From Sulfurivirga caldicuralii (GTDB lineage: Bacteria > Pseudomonadota > Gammaproteobacteria > Thiomicrospirales > Thiomicrospiraceae): a stretch of DNA of 64,000 nt. The notes beneath the pieces were generated by a model. The model searched no databases and was not told the DNA's origin. It saw nothing but the letters and a program-made list of their open reading frames with translations. The stretch is taken from contig NZ_FSRE01000001.1 of NCBI RefSeq assembly GCF_900141795.1, positions 248,001 to 312,000 of the forward strand. Direction: 5' to 3'. Below are positions 29,371 to 40,307 of the stretch, piece by piece (the stretch's first letter is position 1; every line of letters starts with the position of its first letter). A program made the position numbers and the translations under genes.

Positions 29371-31619
29371 TCCAGGTTGGATTCCACGCGGTTGCGACCG
29401 TTGCGCTTGGCCTGATAGAGCAGTTTGTCCAGCCGCTGGGTAAAGTCGCGCAGACTTTCGCCAGGCTTGTGCTGGGCGACACCGATACTGATGGTTACAT
29501 CGGGCAGATCCGAGGCGCGCATCAGATTCTGCACGCGTTGGCGCAGCGTATCTGCAAATTTGTGCGCTTCATTCAGGTGCATGCCTGGACACAGGATCAT
29601 AAATTCCTCGCCGCCCCAGCGCACAAAGACATCCGTATTGCGGATGGTGTCCATGACGATATCCGCGATTTTGCGCAGCACGGCATCCCCCACGGTATGG
29701 CCGTAGGTGTCGTTGATCGCCTTGAAGTGATCCAGGTCGAACAGCATGGCGCACAGGGGTGCATCGTCAGACGCCAGCGCGGCCAGATGGCCAAAACGCC
29801 GTTCCAGACCGCGGCGGTTGAAGGCGCCGGTCAGCATGTCGCGCTCGGCGATCTCTTCCACATCTTCAGCATGCTTTTTCAGTCGCCAGCTGCGATAGCC
29901 AAACCAGAGCAGCAGCAGCGATGCGAGCCCAACGCCAATGGCTATCCATTGCCGGCAAATCCATGTGCGTTCGGTCAGCACGGTGTAGCGGGCCTGGATA
30001 TTGGCCAGCTCATGAGGCGGGAAGCGCACGATGGCTTCGTTCAGTTGGGTGAGCAGCAAAGGCTCGCTTTTGGCAACGGCTATGCGAATGGGGTAGTCCA
30101 GGTTGGTGACGCCATTGATGACCAGCGTGTTCAGACCGGCGGTGGCAATCATGTTTTTCGCGACCGGACCGATGGCCAGCGCCGCGTCGGCCTGCTCGGT
30201 GGCCACGGCGAGAAAGGCCTGCTGGGTATTGTCCGTTTCTAGAATGTTGATGTCGGGGTAGCGCTTGCGCAGCAGCTCGATCAGCGCAGAGCCCTTCTGG
30301 CGCGCGATGGTTTTGCCACGCAGGGATGCCAGCCCGTTTACATACGGCTTACCAGCGCGGGTGACGATCAGAAATGGATAGCGCAAGTAAGGGCGCGTGA
30401 ACAGCATGGTCTTGGTCCGCTCGGGGGTCTTGACCGCTTCCACCAGCAGCTTGCATTCGCCTTCCGAAAAGCGTTGCAGAGATTCTTGCCATGTGGCGGT
30501 GGGTACGTGCACCAGCTTGTATTGTGGCAGGAACTGTGCAAAGAGTCTGCGTGCAAATTCCGGGGCAATGCCGTCGGGCTGACCGAGCGGGGTGGTGTAG
30601 TCGATGGGCGGCCAGTTGGGGTCGTTGCAGAATGGCAGGGTGAGTTCCCCCTTGTGCGTGGTCTTCCAGTTTTCATGCCAGATCGCCTTGTGCAGTGGTA
30701 ACACCGAGTCGGCCATGCCAGCGGCCACAAAAGACTCTGCCACCTGTTCAAGCAATTTTTGGTTTAGGCTGCCGATGGGGTAGAGATCCGGGAGAATGTG
30801 GGCCTGGGTGAGCAGAGATTCATACTCCAGCGCGCGCCGGCTCTTGTGCTGCGTATTCCAGCGCAGCATGATCTGATCAATGACGTCGGCCGGGTTCTGC
30901 AGTGCATACTGCCACCCCCTGTTGGTGGCGTCGATGAACTTGCGCACGATATCCGGGTGACGCAGGGCAAATTCCCGTGAGGTGGCCACGTTGACGTCCA
31001 GGCCGTCGATGCCGAACAGCTCGGGGCGGAGCAGGTGGTACTGCGCATTCTTTTCGGCAAGCAACTGCGGCTCGTTGGTGGTAAAGGCGGTAATGGCGTC
31101 TGCCTTGCCTGCCAGTAAAGCCTGCGGCTGATCTTCCGGCTGCATATAACGGATGTCTGCATGGATATTGAACAGCCGCAGCAGGGCTTCGAGCGTGGTG
31201 TGATCCAGGGCGCCGTTTTTTGTCCCGGCGATGACGCGACCGTTCAGGTCCAGTGGCGAGCGGATGTCTGCTCGGGTGAGAAAGACCAGTGCCGGTCGCT
31301 TGAAGTAGTTGGCCACCAGTACGATGGATTCGTCGTGCAGGGCGTCGTAAATCAGGTCGGAGTTGCTGACGACGAACTGAACCTTGCCGTCAGCCAGCTC
31401 GGGCAAAAAGCTGTGATCGGGGTGATGGCATTCGCGCAGGTGAACCTTGAGACCGGCCTGTTGGTAATAGCCCTGAGTAATGGCGGCATAAAAGCCGGCA
31501 TATTGGAACTGATGCTTCCAGTTGAGCTGAACGGTCAGTTCGACGGTTGGCTGTGCCCATGCGCTTCGAACCAGAATCAGCAGCAGTAGTGTCAGGAGCA
31601 GGCGAATCGGCAGCATCAC
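29367..31619 (-). CDS. Periplasmic-binding (NMT1 + SBP3) sensor diguanylate cyclase
   Basis: Predicted membrane sensor that makes cyclic di-GMP. The protein has 750 residues: a signal peptide, an NMT1/THI5-like domain (about 24-250; LTVQLNWKHQFQYAGFYAAI, VVSNSDLIYD), a second SBP-family-3-like domain (about 310-530; PIDYTTPLGQPDGIAPEFA), one membrane helix (about 547-567), a short coiled linker and a GGDEF domain with the active motif RWGGEEFMIL and substrate-site FDLDHFKAIND. The NMT1 family binds pyrimidine-type thiamine precursors, so a pyrimidine-like ligand is a reasonable guess only. It converges on the AI-2E permease with overlapping stop codons. Confidence 0.9.
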   Translation of the reverse strand: MMLPIRLLLTLLLLILVRSAWAQPTVELTVQLNWKHQFQYAGFYAAITQGYYQQAGLKVHLRECHHPDHSFLPELADGKVQFVVSNSDLIYDALHDESIVLVANYFKRPALVFLTRADIRSPLDLNGRVIAGTKNGALDHTTLEALLRLFNIHADIRYMQPEDQPQALLAGKADAITAFTTNEPQLLAEKNAQYHLLRPELFGIDGLDVNVATSREFALRHPDIVRKFIDATNRGWQYALQNPADVIDQIMLRWNTQHKSRRALEYESLLTQAHILPDLYPIGSLNQKLLEQVAESFVAAGMADSVLPLHKAIWHENWKTTHKGELTLPFCNDPNWPPIDYTTPLGQPDGIAPEFARRLFAQFLPQYKLVHVPTATWQESLQRFSEGECKLLVEAVKTPERTKTMLFTRPYLRYPFLIVTRAGKPYVNGLASLRGKTIARQKGSALIELLRKRYPDINILETDNTQQAFLAVATEQADAALAIGPVAKNMIATAGLNTLVINGVTNLDYPIRIAVAKSEPLLLTQLNEAIVRFPPHELANIQARYTVLTERTWICRQWIAIGVGLASLLLLWFGYRSWRLKKHAEDVEEIAERDMLTGAFNRRGLERRFGHLAALASDDAPLCAMLFDLDHFKAINDTYGHTVGDAVLRKIADIVMDTIRNTDVFVRWGGEEFMILCPGMHLNEAHKFADTLRQRVQNLMRASDLPDVTISIGVAQHKPGESLRDFTQRLDKLLYQAKRNGRNRVESNLD

Positions 31620-31704
31620 GCTACCTCGTGTCAGGGCGTAAATCCATTATACAAGTATGGAAAGATGATTGAAAACTCTAAAAAGGCGGGCAAGCTGTTC
31701 AGTT

Positions 31705-32388
31705 TTATTGAAAAAGGAATGGGTCATTGCGCTGCAGGCTGAACCAGTCTCGGTCTGTCACGATCAGATGGTCGAGCAGACGGATGCCCAGCAGCTCCAG
31801 TGCCTTGGAGAGGCGCTGGGTGAGTTGGCGGTCGGCCTCGCTGGGCGCTATCATCCCAGAAGGGTGATTATGCGCGACGATGACCGCAGCAGCATTGTGG
31901 CGCAGAGCGTTGCGCGCCACTTCCCGCGGATGCACGGCGGTTTCGGTGAGGGTGCCCCGAAAGAGGATCTCGTCTTCGATGAGGCGGTGCTGGGCATCCA
32001 GATAGAGGGCGGCAAAGGCTTCGTGATCACGCCCGCCCAGCAGGTGCTGGCAGTAGGCGCCGGCAGTTTCGGCCGAGTCGAAGGCCTGACCGGTCTGCAA
32101 GCGGTTGCGCAGGGTGCGCCGTGCCATTTCCAGCGTGGCCTGCAGCTGCACATATTTGGCCTGCCCCAGCCCCTTTGCCTCACAGAAGGTGTCGAGATCG
32201 GCTTGCATCAGTGCCGCCAGACTGCCGAAGTGATCGAGCAGCTGTTGCGCCAGTTCCACCGCACTGATACCGGTGACGCCGGTGCGCAGAAAAATGGCCA
32301 GCAGTTCGGCATCGGTGAGCGCTTCGGCGCCGTATCGCAGCAGCTTTTCTCGTGGCCGTTCCGAGGCCGGCCAGTCCTTGATTGCCAT
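31705..32388 (-). CDS. radC: RadC/JAB-domain DNA-repair-associated protein
   Basis: A 227-residue protein of the RadC family. Two helix-hairpin-helix-like regions (LTDAELLAIFLRTGVTG, GLGQAKYVQLQA) precede a JAMM/MPN metalloprotease-like domain with HNHPSGMIAPSEAD. ATG 32388 gives the canonical MAIKDWPASERPREKLL; a longer frame to 32505 is unlikely. Family function remains disputed. It is the usual divergent neighbour of coaBC in gammaproteobacteria; here other genes separate them. Confidence 0.92.
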   Translation of the reverse strand: MAIKDWPASERPREKLLRYGAEALTDAELLAIFLRTGVTGISAVELAQQLLDHFGSLAALMQADLDTFCEAKGLGQAKYVQLQATLEMARRTLRNRLQTGQAFDSAETAGAYCQHLLGGRDHEAFAALYLDAQHRLIEDEILFRGTLTETAVHPREVARNALRHNAAAVIVAHNHPSGMIAPSEADRQLTQRLSKALELLGIRLLDHLIVTDRDWFSLQRNDPFLFQ

Positions 32389-32651
32389 AGAGAGGTCCCA
32401 TGGATAATAGTTTTGTTTGTGTTGTCTGATAGCCTTGGGTGTTTTTCTGTTCAGTCTATGCTGCTCGCTCATGGTTTCGGCGTCAAGTTGCTGTAGGGCT
32501 TGCATCGGGCGCGGCAGAACTCGCTACGTTCAAACAGCTGCCGCGCTGTTCCGCTGCATGCGCCAACAGCACCTAAGACGCCTCAACAAATCGCTGCGCG
32601 CATAGACTGAGCGCTATTAACTGAGGCTATTATCCGTGAGCGAAGGGGTTA

Positions 32652-33050
32652 ATGATGTTTTCATTGCAAATGAAAGTGCGCGACTACGAGTGTGACGTGC
32701 AGGGTGTGGTCAACAATGCGCGCTATCTGCACTATTTTGAACATGCCCGCCACGAGTGGCTGCATGAAATGGGGATTGATTTTGCCAGCCTGGCAAAGGA
32801 CGGCCTGCATCTGATGCTGCGGCGCGTGGAGGTGGACTATCGCCAGCCGCTGCGCCCGGGTGAGGTGTTTACCGTGCACAGCCGCCTGCTGAGCGGCGGG
32901 CGCGCCAAGGTGATTTTCGAGCAGTGGATCGAGCGGGATGGGAGCTTGTGTGTCAGCAGTCGCAGTGAAGCGGTGGTGGTGCGCAACGGCCGCCCACAGG
33001 CGTTTGGAAAACATCCGGAACTGGCGCTGCTGGTTGGTGTTGCTGAATAA
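32652..33050 (+). CDS. 4HBT-family acyl-CoA thioesterase
   Basis: A 132-residue hotdog-fold protein with the catalytic DVQGVVNNARYLHYFEHARH segment (Asp at the D-x-x-G-V-V-N-N motif) and a strand PLRPGEVFTVHSRLLSGGR. It resembles the FcbC/YbgC-type thioesterases. The ATG at 32652 is followed at once by another ATG; AAGGGG lies 3 and 6 bases before them, so 32655 is equally possible. A bidirectional terminator follows. Confidence 0.85.
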   Translation: MMFSLQMKVRDYECDVQGVVNNARYLHYFEHARHEWLHEMGIDFASLAKDGLHLMLRRVEVDYRQPLRPGEVFTVHSRLLSGGRAKVIFEQWIERDGSLCVSSRSEAVVVRNGRPQAFGKHPELALLVGVAE

Positions 33051-33075
33051 AAAAAGAGGCCTGAGCCTCTTTTTT
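33048..33075. terminator. Bidirectional terminator between thioesterase and deaD
   Basis: AAAAAGAGGC pairs with GCCTCTTTTT around a CTGA loop; A and T runs on the two sides allow termination in both directions. It lies between two converging genes. Confidence 0.9.
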
Positions 33076-33098
33076 AATGGTGCCGCTGGGCGTGGTGT

Positions 33099-34748
33099 TC
33101 AGGCTACTTCGGCGTTCAGCGGGCGTCCACATACGCGGATGCGCTGCAGGGTGCCGATGATGTCCTGCGGCAGATCCGCCGGCAGGTCCACCGTGCTGTA
33201 GCTGGGCTCGATAGCGAGGTTGCGGATCAGCTTGCCGGGCAGGCCGGTTTCGTTGGCGATGGCGCCGATGATGTTGCCGGGCTTGGCCCCGTCGCGACGG
33301 CCCACCTTCAGGCGGTAGCGCTGCATGCCGGCGCTGGGCGCGCCCAGTTCACGGCGCGGTGCACGTTCGCGGCGATTCCCACGATCAAAATCCCGGTCGC
33401 GACTGCGTGACTCGCGGCTTTCGCGCATGGGTTTCTCTTCCATGAAGAAGGGTGTGTCGCCCTGCAGCAGCATGGCCAGACCCGCCGCCAGCTCGGTGGC
33501 CGGAATGTTGTGTTCGGCCTCGATGGACTCGATGATCTGCTGATAGAAGGCAATATCCTTCTGCTGTGCCGCTTCGATCACCTTGTCCTTGAAGCGGTCG
33601 ATGCGCCCGGCGTTGATGTCGTCCACACTGGGCAGCGTCATCTGGGCCACTTTTTGTTTGGTGGTGCGCTCAATCATGCTCAGCAGGCGCTTTTCCCGCG
33701 GGGCGACAAACAGAATCGCCTTGCCGCTGCGTCCCGCACGGCCGGTGCGGCCGATACGGTGGGTATAGGATTCCGGATCGGTGGGGATGTCATAGTTGAT
33801 GACATGGGTAATGCGTTTCACGTCCAGGCCGCGGGCGACCACATCGGTGGCCACCAGAATGTCGAACTTGCCCTTGCGGAACTGATCCACGATGCGCTCG
33901 CGGTTGTTCTGGGGAATGTCGCCATTGAGTGGAGCAGCGGAAAAGCCGCGCGCTTCCAGCTTTTCAGCCAGTTCCACCGTCGCCACTTTGGTGCGCACGA
34001 ACACGATCATGCCGTCGAAGTCTTCCGCTTCGAGGATGCGGGTGAGTGCGTCCAGCTTGTGCACACCGCTGACCGGCCAGTACACCTGCTCGATGTTGGT
34101 GTTGGTCGTGGTCTTCTGCTTGATGATCACCTCTTCGGGATTCTGCAGATAGGTTTTGGCGATTCGGTGCACTTCCTTGGGCATGGTGGCCGAGAACAGG
34201 GCAATCTGACGCTCGTCCGGTACACGGTCCAGAATCCATTTCACGTCGTCGATAAAGCCCATGCGCAGCATTTCGTCGGCTTCGTCCAGCACCACTTGGC
34301 GAATCTGGTCCAGCTTGAGCGTGCCGCGCTCGATGTGGTCCATGACGCGCCCCGGCGTGCCGATGACCACCTGCGCACCGCGCTTGAGGCCGCGCAGCTG
34401 GGTAGAAAAGCTGGCGCCGCCGTAAATGGGCAGCACGTGCAGACCGGGAATATGGCGGGCAAAGGTCTGCAGCGCTTCGCTCACCTGAATGGCCAGCTCG
34501 CGGGTCGGGGTCAGAATCAGCGCCTGGGGTGCCTTTAGATCCGTGTCGATGTTATTGAGGATGGGCAGGGCAAAGGCGGCGGTTTTGCCGGTACCGGTCT
34601 GTGCCATGCCCAGCATGTCGCGGCCTTCCAGCAGGGCAGGGATGGCCTGCGCCTGGATGGCTGACGGGGTTTCAAAGCCGATTTCTTCCAGCGTTTGATT
34701 GATTTTGGGCTTCAGGCCCAGGTCGGAAAATTTGATGTCCGTATTCAT
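33099..34748 (-). CDS. deaD: DEAD-box RNA helicase DeaD/CsdA
   Basis: ATP-dependent RNA helicase involved in cold adaptation, ribosome assembly and mRNA decay. The protein has 549 residues from ATG 34748 (MNTDIKFSDLGLKPKINQTL). Q motif, AQTGTGKT, DEADEMLRMG, SATMP and HRIGRTGRAG motifs are in order; an arginine-rich linker (RESRSRDRDFDRGNRRE) leads to a C-terminal DbpA-like RNA-binding domain (GAKPGNIIGAIANETGLPG). A 5' region of about 230 bases without genes lies upstream, compatible with a long regulated leader as known for E. coli deaD. Confidence 0.94.
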   Translation of the reverse strand: MNTDIKFSDLGLKPKINQTLEEIGFETPSAIQAQAIPALLEGRDMLGMAQTGTGKTAAFALPILNNIDTDLKAPQALILTPTRELAIQVSEALQTFARHIPGLHVLPIYGGASFSTQLRGLKRGAQVVIGTPGRVMDHIERGTLKLDQIRQVVLDEADEMLRMGFIDDVKWILDRVPDERQIALFSATMPKEVHRIAKTYLQNPEEVIIKQKTTTNTNIEQVYWPVSGVHKLDALTRILEAEDFDGMIVFVRTKVATVELAEKLEARGFSAAPLNGDIPQNNRERIVDQFRKGKFDILVATDVVARGLDVKRITHVINYDIPTDPESYTHRIGRTGRAGRSGKAILFVAPREKRLLSMIERTTKQKVAQMTLPSVDDINAGRIDRFKDKVIEAAQQKDIAFYQQIIESIEAEHNIPATELAAGLAMLLQGDTPFFMEEKPMRESRESRSRDRDFDRGNRRERAPRRELGAPSAGMQRYRLKVGRRDGAKPGNIIGAIANETGLPGKLIRNLAIEPSYSTVDLPADLPQDIIGTLQRIRVCGRPLNAEVA

Positions 34749-34980
34749 GGAATGGTTCCTTATTTCACGCAGGCAAGGACGATCAGTGCCAATGGGGCAC
34801 ATGGATGCGGTGATTGCGAGCGATTTAAAAAATGTGCTCGCCACGCTCAGGTCTTAACTGCAGGAAATAACGGATCTGATACGGAGTGTGTCAGGCGGGT
34901 ATTTCAGTGTGCGGCAGGCACGTCATGTTGTGGCAGATATTATAGGGATAAATCTTGCTTATTCAAGCGATTTATATGAT

Positions 34981-35595
34981 TTATCCTTTTGCGCGCGCCT
35001 GCTGCATGTCCTCTTCATCGTAGATGTCGTTGTTGGCGAGGATGATGCGGTCGGTTTCCTCTTCGCTCAGCGCGCTGTTTTCGCAGTCCGCTTCGCCGAG
35101 GATATCTTCACGGATGCGCAGGGTCAGCTTCGCCAGCTCGTCCATGATGTCTTCGGTTTCGCGGGCATCCAGTTGGTGGTTTTCCAGGTGATGACGGTAC
35201 CGGCTGAGAAACTGGTTGTACTGCTGCAGCACTTCCGGACTGGCAACGATGGCCAGTTTGTGGCTCAGCATGCGCATGCGCAGGGCTTCCTTGGGATCGG
35301 TGTGGCCGCGCGTGACCACGTCCTGGATGTGATCCAGCAGGGAAAAATAGATATTGGTTTTCAGGTCGAGCAGCTTGGTGCGCTCTTCCTTTTTCAGCTC
35401 GATTTCGGTCTGCTTGTTGAGCAGCAGGGCCGTCAGGGTGATGGTCACCAGCGTGCCCAGCACGATCAGCACCCACTCCTGACTGAAGGGGAACTGGTCC
35501 ACCACATGATAGGCGTAGCGCAGCACCAGATAGCCGATAACGAAAATCGCCAGCGTCAGCAGGGCCCAGAACAGGGTTTCGTTACGGCTTTTCAT
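34981..35595 (-). CDS. Predicted membrane protein with cytosolic helical domain
   Basis: A 204-residue protein with two membrane helices (ETLFWALLTLAIFVIGYLVL and WVLIVLGTLVTITLTALLLN) followed by a charged, mostly helical cytosolic part and an acidic tail (NNDIYDEEDMQQ). I recognise no family. It is divergent from coaBC with 52 bases between the starts, and has its own promoter region there. Function unknown. Confidence 0.72.
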   Translation of the reverse strand: MKSRNETLFWALLTLAIFVIGYLVLRYAYHVVDQFPFSQEWVLIVLGTLVTITLTALLLNKQTEIELKKEERTKLLDLKTNIYFSLLDHIQDVVTRGHTDPKEALRMRMLSHKLAIVASPEVLQQYNQFLSRYRHHLENHQLDARETEDIMDELAKLTLRIREDILGEADCENSALSEEETDRIILANNDIYDEEDMQQARAKG

Positions 35596-35647
35596 GGGGT
35601 TGGCGGATCCTGCGCGTTAAAATAGCTGCATTCTAACAAAAGGCGCG

Positions 35648-36889
35648 TTGACGGCTGTGAACATTATTCTTGGCGTCACCGGCGGCATTGCCGCCTATAA
35701 GAGCATTCTGCTGCTGCGGCAGCTGACCGATGCAGGCTATAGCGTGCAGGTGGTGATGACTGAGGCGGCGCAGCAGTTCGTGGCACCGCTCACATTCCAG
35801 GCCCTCAGCGGCCGCGCCGTGCGCAGCGAATTGTTTGATGCCGCGGCAGAAAACGCCATGGACCATATCGCGCTGGCGCGCTGGGCGGATGCCATTGTGG
35901 TGGTCCCCGCCAGTGCCGACTTCATCGCCCGTCTGCGCGCCGGCATGGCCAACGATTTGCTCACCACCCTGTGTCTGGCCACGGAGGCACCCATCCTGCT
36001 GGCGCCAGCCATGAATCGGGTCATGTGGGCCAATCCGGCCACGCAGGAGAATGTGCAGGTGCTGCAGCAGCGCGGCGTGCACATTATTGCGCCGGAAAGC
36101 GGCCCGCAGGCGTGCGGCGAGGTGGGCGAGGGGCGTATGTCCGAGCCTGCAGCCATTTTCAGCGCTTTGGAAGGCATTTTGCAGGTGCCAAAAAAAACGG
36201 CCGCTGAAAAAGTCGGGGACCCCCCTTTCTGGGTGGGCAAAAGGGTGTTGATGACGGCCGGCCCTACCTTCGAGGCGGTGGACCCGGTGCGATTTATCGG
36301 CAATCGCAGCTCTGGAAAAATGGGCTTTGCGCTGGCGGAGGCTCTGGCGCAGGCCGGTGCGCAGGTGACGCTGATTGCCGGCCCCGTCTCCCTGCCCACA
36401 CCGCCCGGCGTCGAGCGCATTGATGCGGAAAGCGCCGAGCAGATGCTGGAGGCGGTGCTTGCTCGACTGTCTGATACCGACATGTTCATTTCCACCGCCG
36501 CCGTGGCCGACTGGCGCGTGGCCAAGCCAGCGGAGCAGAAACTGAAAAAGCAATCCGGTCAAGACAGCATGACCCTGGAGCTGGTGCGCAACCCCGATAT
36601 TGTCGCCACCGTGGCGCAGCACCCCGAGCGGCCCCGCTGGGTGGTGGGCTTTGCCGCCGAAACGGATAATCTGCTTGAGCACGCGCGCGAAAAATTGCAG
36701 CAAAAGGGGCTGGATATGATCGTCGCCAATCAGGTGGGTGACGGTCGCGCGTTTGGGCAGGCAGACAATGAGGCATGGCTGCTGCATCGCGATGGCCGCG
36801 AAACGCACTTCCCGTTGCGGCGCAAGGAGGCGCTGGCTGAGGCCCTGATTCAAACCATGGAGAACTGGCTGAATGATTCCAAAGATTGA
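35648..36889 (+). CDS. coaBC: Bifunctional phosphopantothenoylcysteine decarboxylase / synthetase
   Basis: Two steps of coenzyme A synthesis. The protein has 413 residues. CoaC part: FMN-binding GGIAAYK, catalytic His in [21 protein letters not shown] and the [10 protein letters not shown] flap. CoaB part: [28 protein letters not shown] and AVADWRV. The linker between them ([16 protein letters not shown]) contains a copy of the AAAAAGTCGGGGACCCCC repeat, read in frame. The start is TTG 35648 (AAAGG 4 bases before); GTG 35657 is the alternative. It overlaps dut by 17 bases. Confidence 0.94.
   Translation: MTAVNIILGVTGGIAAYKSILLLRQLTDAGYSVQVVMTEAAQQFVAPLTFQALSGRAVRSELFDAAAENAMDHIALARWADAIVVVPASADFIARLRAGMANDLLTTLCLATEAPILLAPAMNRVMWANPATQENVQVLQQRGVHIIAPESGPQACGEVGEGRMSEPAAIFSALEGILQVPKKTAAEKVGDPPFWVGKRVLMTAGPTFEAVDPVRFIGNRSSGKMGFALAEALAQAGAQVTLIAGPVSLPTPPGVERIDAESAEQMLEAVLARLSDTDMFISTAAVADWRVAKPAEQKLKKQSGQDSMTLELVRNPDIVATVAQHPERPRWVVGFAAETDNLLEHAREKLQQKGLDMIVANQVGDGRAFGQADNEAWLLHRDGRETHFPLRRKEALAEALIQTMENWLNDSKD
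36207..36225 (-). repeat. GGGGGTCCCCGACTTTTT element, copy D inside coaBC
   Basis: AAAAAGTCGGGGACCCCCC on the plus strand, i.e. the perfect core on the minus strand, encoding EKVGDPP in the linker between the two enzyme domains. Flank on its minus-strand right side (CAGCGGCCGTTTTTTTTGG) matches the GC block plus T run of copies A and E. Confidence 0.75.
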
Positions 36890-37334
36890 ATACAAGATTC
36901 TTGATCCTCGCATTGGCGACACCATTCCCCTGCCCAGCTATGCCACGCCCGGTTCTGCAGGGCTGGACCTGCGTGCGTGCATCAAGCAGCCGCTGGTATT
37001 GCATCCGGGGCAGACCGAGCTGGTGGGCACCGGGCTTGCGATCCATCTGGCCGATCCCGGGCTGGTAGGCATTGTGGTGCCGCGCTCCGGTTTGGGCTAC
37101 AAGCACGGCATTGTGCTGGGCAATCTGGTGGGCGTGATCGATTCCGATTATCAGGGCGAGATCAAGATTCCCCTGTGGAACCGCTCCGACAAGCCCTACA
37201 CCATCGAGGTGGGCGAGCGCATTGCCCAGTACATGATCATGCCGGTGCTGCAGGCCGTGCTGGAGGAAGTGGACGACTTCTCCAGCGACAGCGCCCGCGG
37301 TGCAGGCGGTTTCGGTTCCACTGGTAGTCATTGA
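36873..37334 (+). CDS. dut: Deoxyuridine 5'-triphosphate nucleotidohydrolase
   Basis: Hydrolyses dUTP to dUMP and diphosphate, keeping uracil out of DNA and feeding dTTP synthesis. The protein has 153 residues with all five trimeric dUTPase motifs: [45 protein letters not shown] and [10 protein letters not shown]. The N-terminus overlaps the coaBC C-terminus, as in other gammaproteobacteria. Confidence 0.97.
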   Translation: MIPKIEYKILDPRIGDTIPLPSYATPGSAGLDLRACIKQPLVLHPGQTELVGTGLAIHLADPGLVGIVVPRSGLGYKHGIVLGNLVGVIDSDYQGEIKIPLWNRSDKPYTIEVGERIAQYMIMPVLQAVLEEVDDFSSDSARGAGGFGSTGSH

Positions 37335-37344
37335 GGAAACGGAC

Positions 37345-38724
37345 ATGCAGATTGATCCGCATATTTTTCGCGCTTACGACATTCGTGGCGTGGTGGGCGA
37401 GGGGCTGACACCCGCAAGTGTTGAACTGATTGGGCGGGCACTGGCCAGCGCCGTGCGCGATGCCGGGGAGGACACGTTGATTGTGGGGCGCGACGGGCGC
37501 CTTTCTGGGCCGGAATTGACAGCCGCGCTCGTGAAGGGCGCGCGTAGCGCGGGTGTGAATGTGATCGACCTGGGTGCCGTGACCACCCCCATGGTTTATT
37601 GGGCAGCGGCCAATACGCCGGGCGTCTCCAGCTGTGCGGCCATTACCGGCTCCCACAACCCGCCCAATTACAACGGCATCAAGATGATGGTGGCGGGCGA
37701 GACCCTGTCCGGCGAGCAGATTCAGGCGTTGCGACAACGCATTGAGCAGGGCGCTTTCCATGAGGGCGCTGGCAATTATGTCCGGCAGGATATTGCGCAG
37801 ACCTATATCGACGACATCGCCGCCAAAATAGACCTGGCGCGACCGCTCAAGGTGGTGGTGGATGCCGGTAACGGCATCGCCGGCGCCTATGCACCGCGCG
37901 CCCTGCGTGCCATTGGCTGCGAGGTGGATGAACTCTTCTGTGAGGTGGACGGCACCTTCCCCAATCACCACCCCGACCCCGCCAAGCCGAAAAACCTTCA
38001 GGACCTGATTGCGCGCGTGAAAGAAACGGGTGCAGATTTGGGGCTGGCATTCGATGGCGATGGCGACCGCTGCGGCGTGGTGGACGAGCAGGGCAATCTG
38101 CTCTATGCCGATCGGCAGATGATGCTCTATGCCTGCGATGTGCTCAGCCGACAGCCCGGTGCGACCATCATTTATGACGTCAAGTGCACCAGCCTGCTGG
38201 GCAAGGAGATCGAGCGCTGTGGCGGCAAGCCGCTGATGTGGCGCACCGGCCACTCCTTTATCAAGAAAAAGATGAAGGAAACGGGAGCGGCGCTGGCGGG
38301 CGAAATGTCCGGGCATATCTTTTTCAATGAGCGCTGGTATGGCTTTGACGACGGCATCTACACCGCCGCGCGCATGTGTGAAATTGTCGCCAAATACGAC
38401 GGGCCAGCCAGCGAACTGTTTGCCCGCCTGCCCAATGCCTATAACACCCCGGAGCTGGAAATTCGCTTCAACGAGGGCGGCGAGCACTTCGCCTTTATGG
38501 ACACGCTGAAGGCTATGGCGGACTTCCCGGACGGCAAGGTGTTTGACCTGGACGGCATCCGCGTGGACTTTGCCGACGGCTGGGGGCTGGTGCGCCCATC
38601 CAATACCACACCGGTGCTGGTGCTGCGCTTCGAGGGGGAGACGCCCGAGGCGCTGGAGCGCATCAAGACGCGCTTCCGCGACTGGATTCACAGGGTTGAT
38701 CCGGACCTTGGGCTGCCGTTTTGA
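37345..38724 (+). CDS. algC: Phosphomannomutase / phosphoglucomutase
   Basis: Interconverts mannose-6-P/mannose-1-P and glucose-6-P/glucose-1-P for exopolysaccharide and LPS precursors. The protein has 459 residues from ATG 37345 (MQIDPHIFRAYDIRGVVGEG) with GAGGAAA upstream. Landmarks: phosphoserine loop TGSHNPPNYNGIK, metal loop FDGDGDRCG, sugar loop GEMSGHIFFNERW and phosphate loop RPSNTTPVLVLRFE. Position between dut and argB is the same as in Pseudomonas. Confidence 0.95.
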   Translation: MQIDPHIFRAYDIRGVVGEGLTPASVELIGRALASAVRDAGEDTLIVGRDGRLSGPELTAALVKGARSAGVNVIDLGAVTTPMVYWAAANTPGVSSCAAITGSHNPPNYNGIKMMVAGETLSGEQIQALRQRIEQGAFHEGAGNYVRQDIAQTYIDDIAAKIDLARPLKVVVDAGNGIAGAYAPRALRAIGCEVDELFCEVDGTFPNHHPDPAKPKNLQDLIARVKETGADLGLAFDGDGDRCGVVDEQGNLLYADRQMMLYACDVLSRQPGATIIYDVKCTSLLGKEIERCGGKPLMWRTGHSFIKKKMKETGAALAGEMSGHIFFNERWYGFDDGIYTAARMCEIVAKYDGPASELFARLPNAYNTPELEIRFNEGGEHFAFMDTLKAMADFPDGKVFDLDGIRVDFADGWGLVRPSNTTPVLVLRFEGETPEALERIKTRFRDWIHRVDPDLGLPF

Positions 38725-38726
38725 GC

Positions 38727-40297
<1,571 letters not shown>

Positions 40298-40307
40298 GGA
40301 AAACGCC

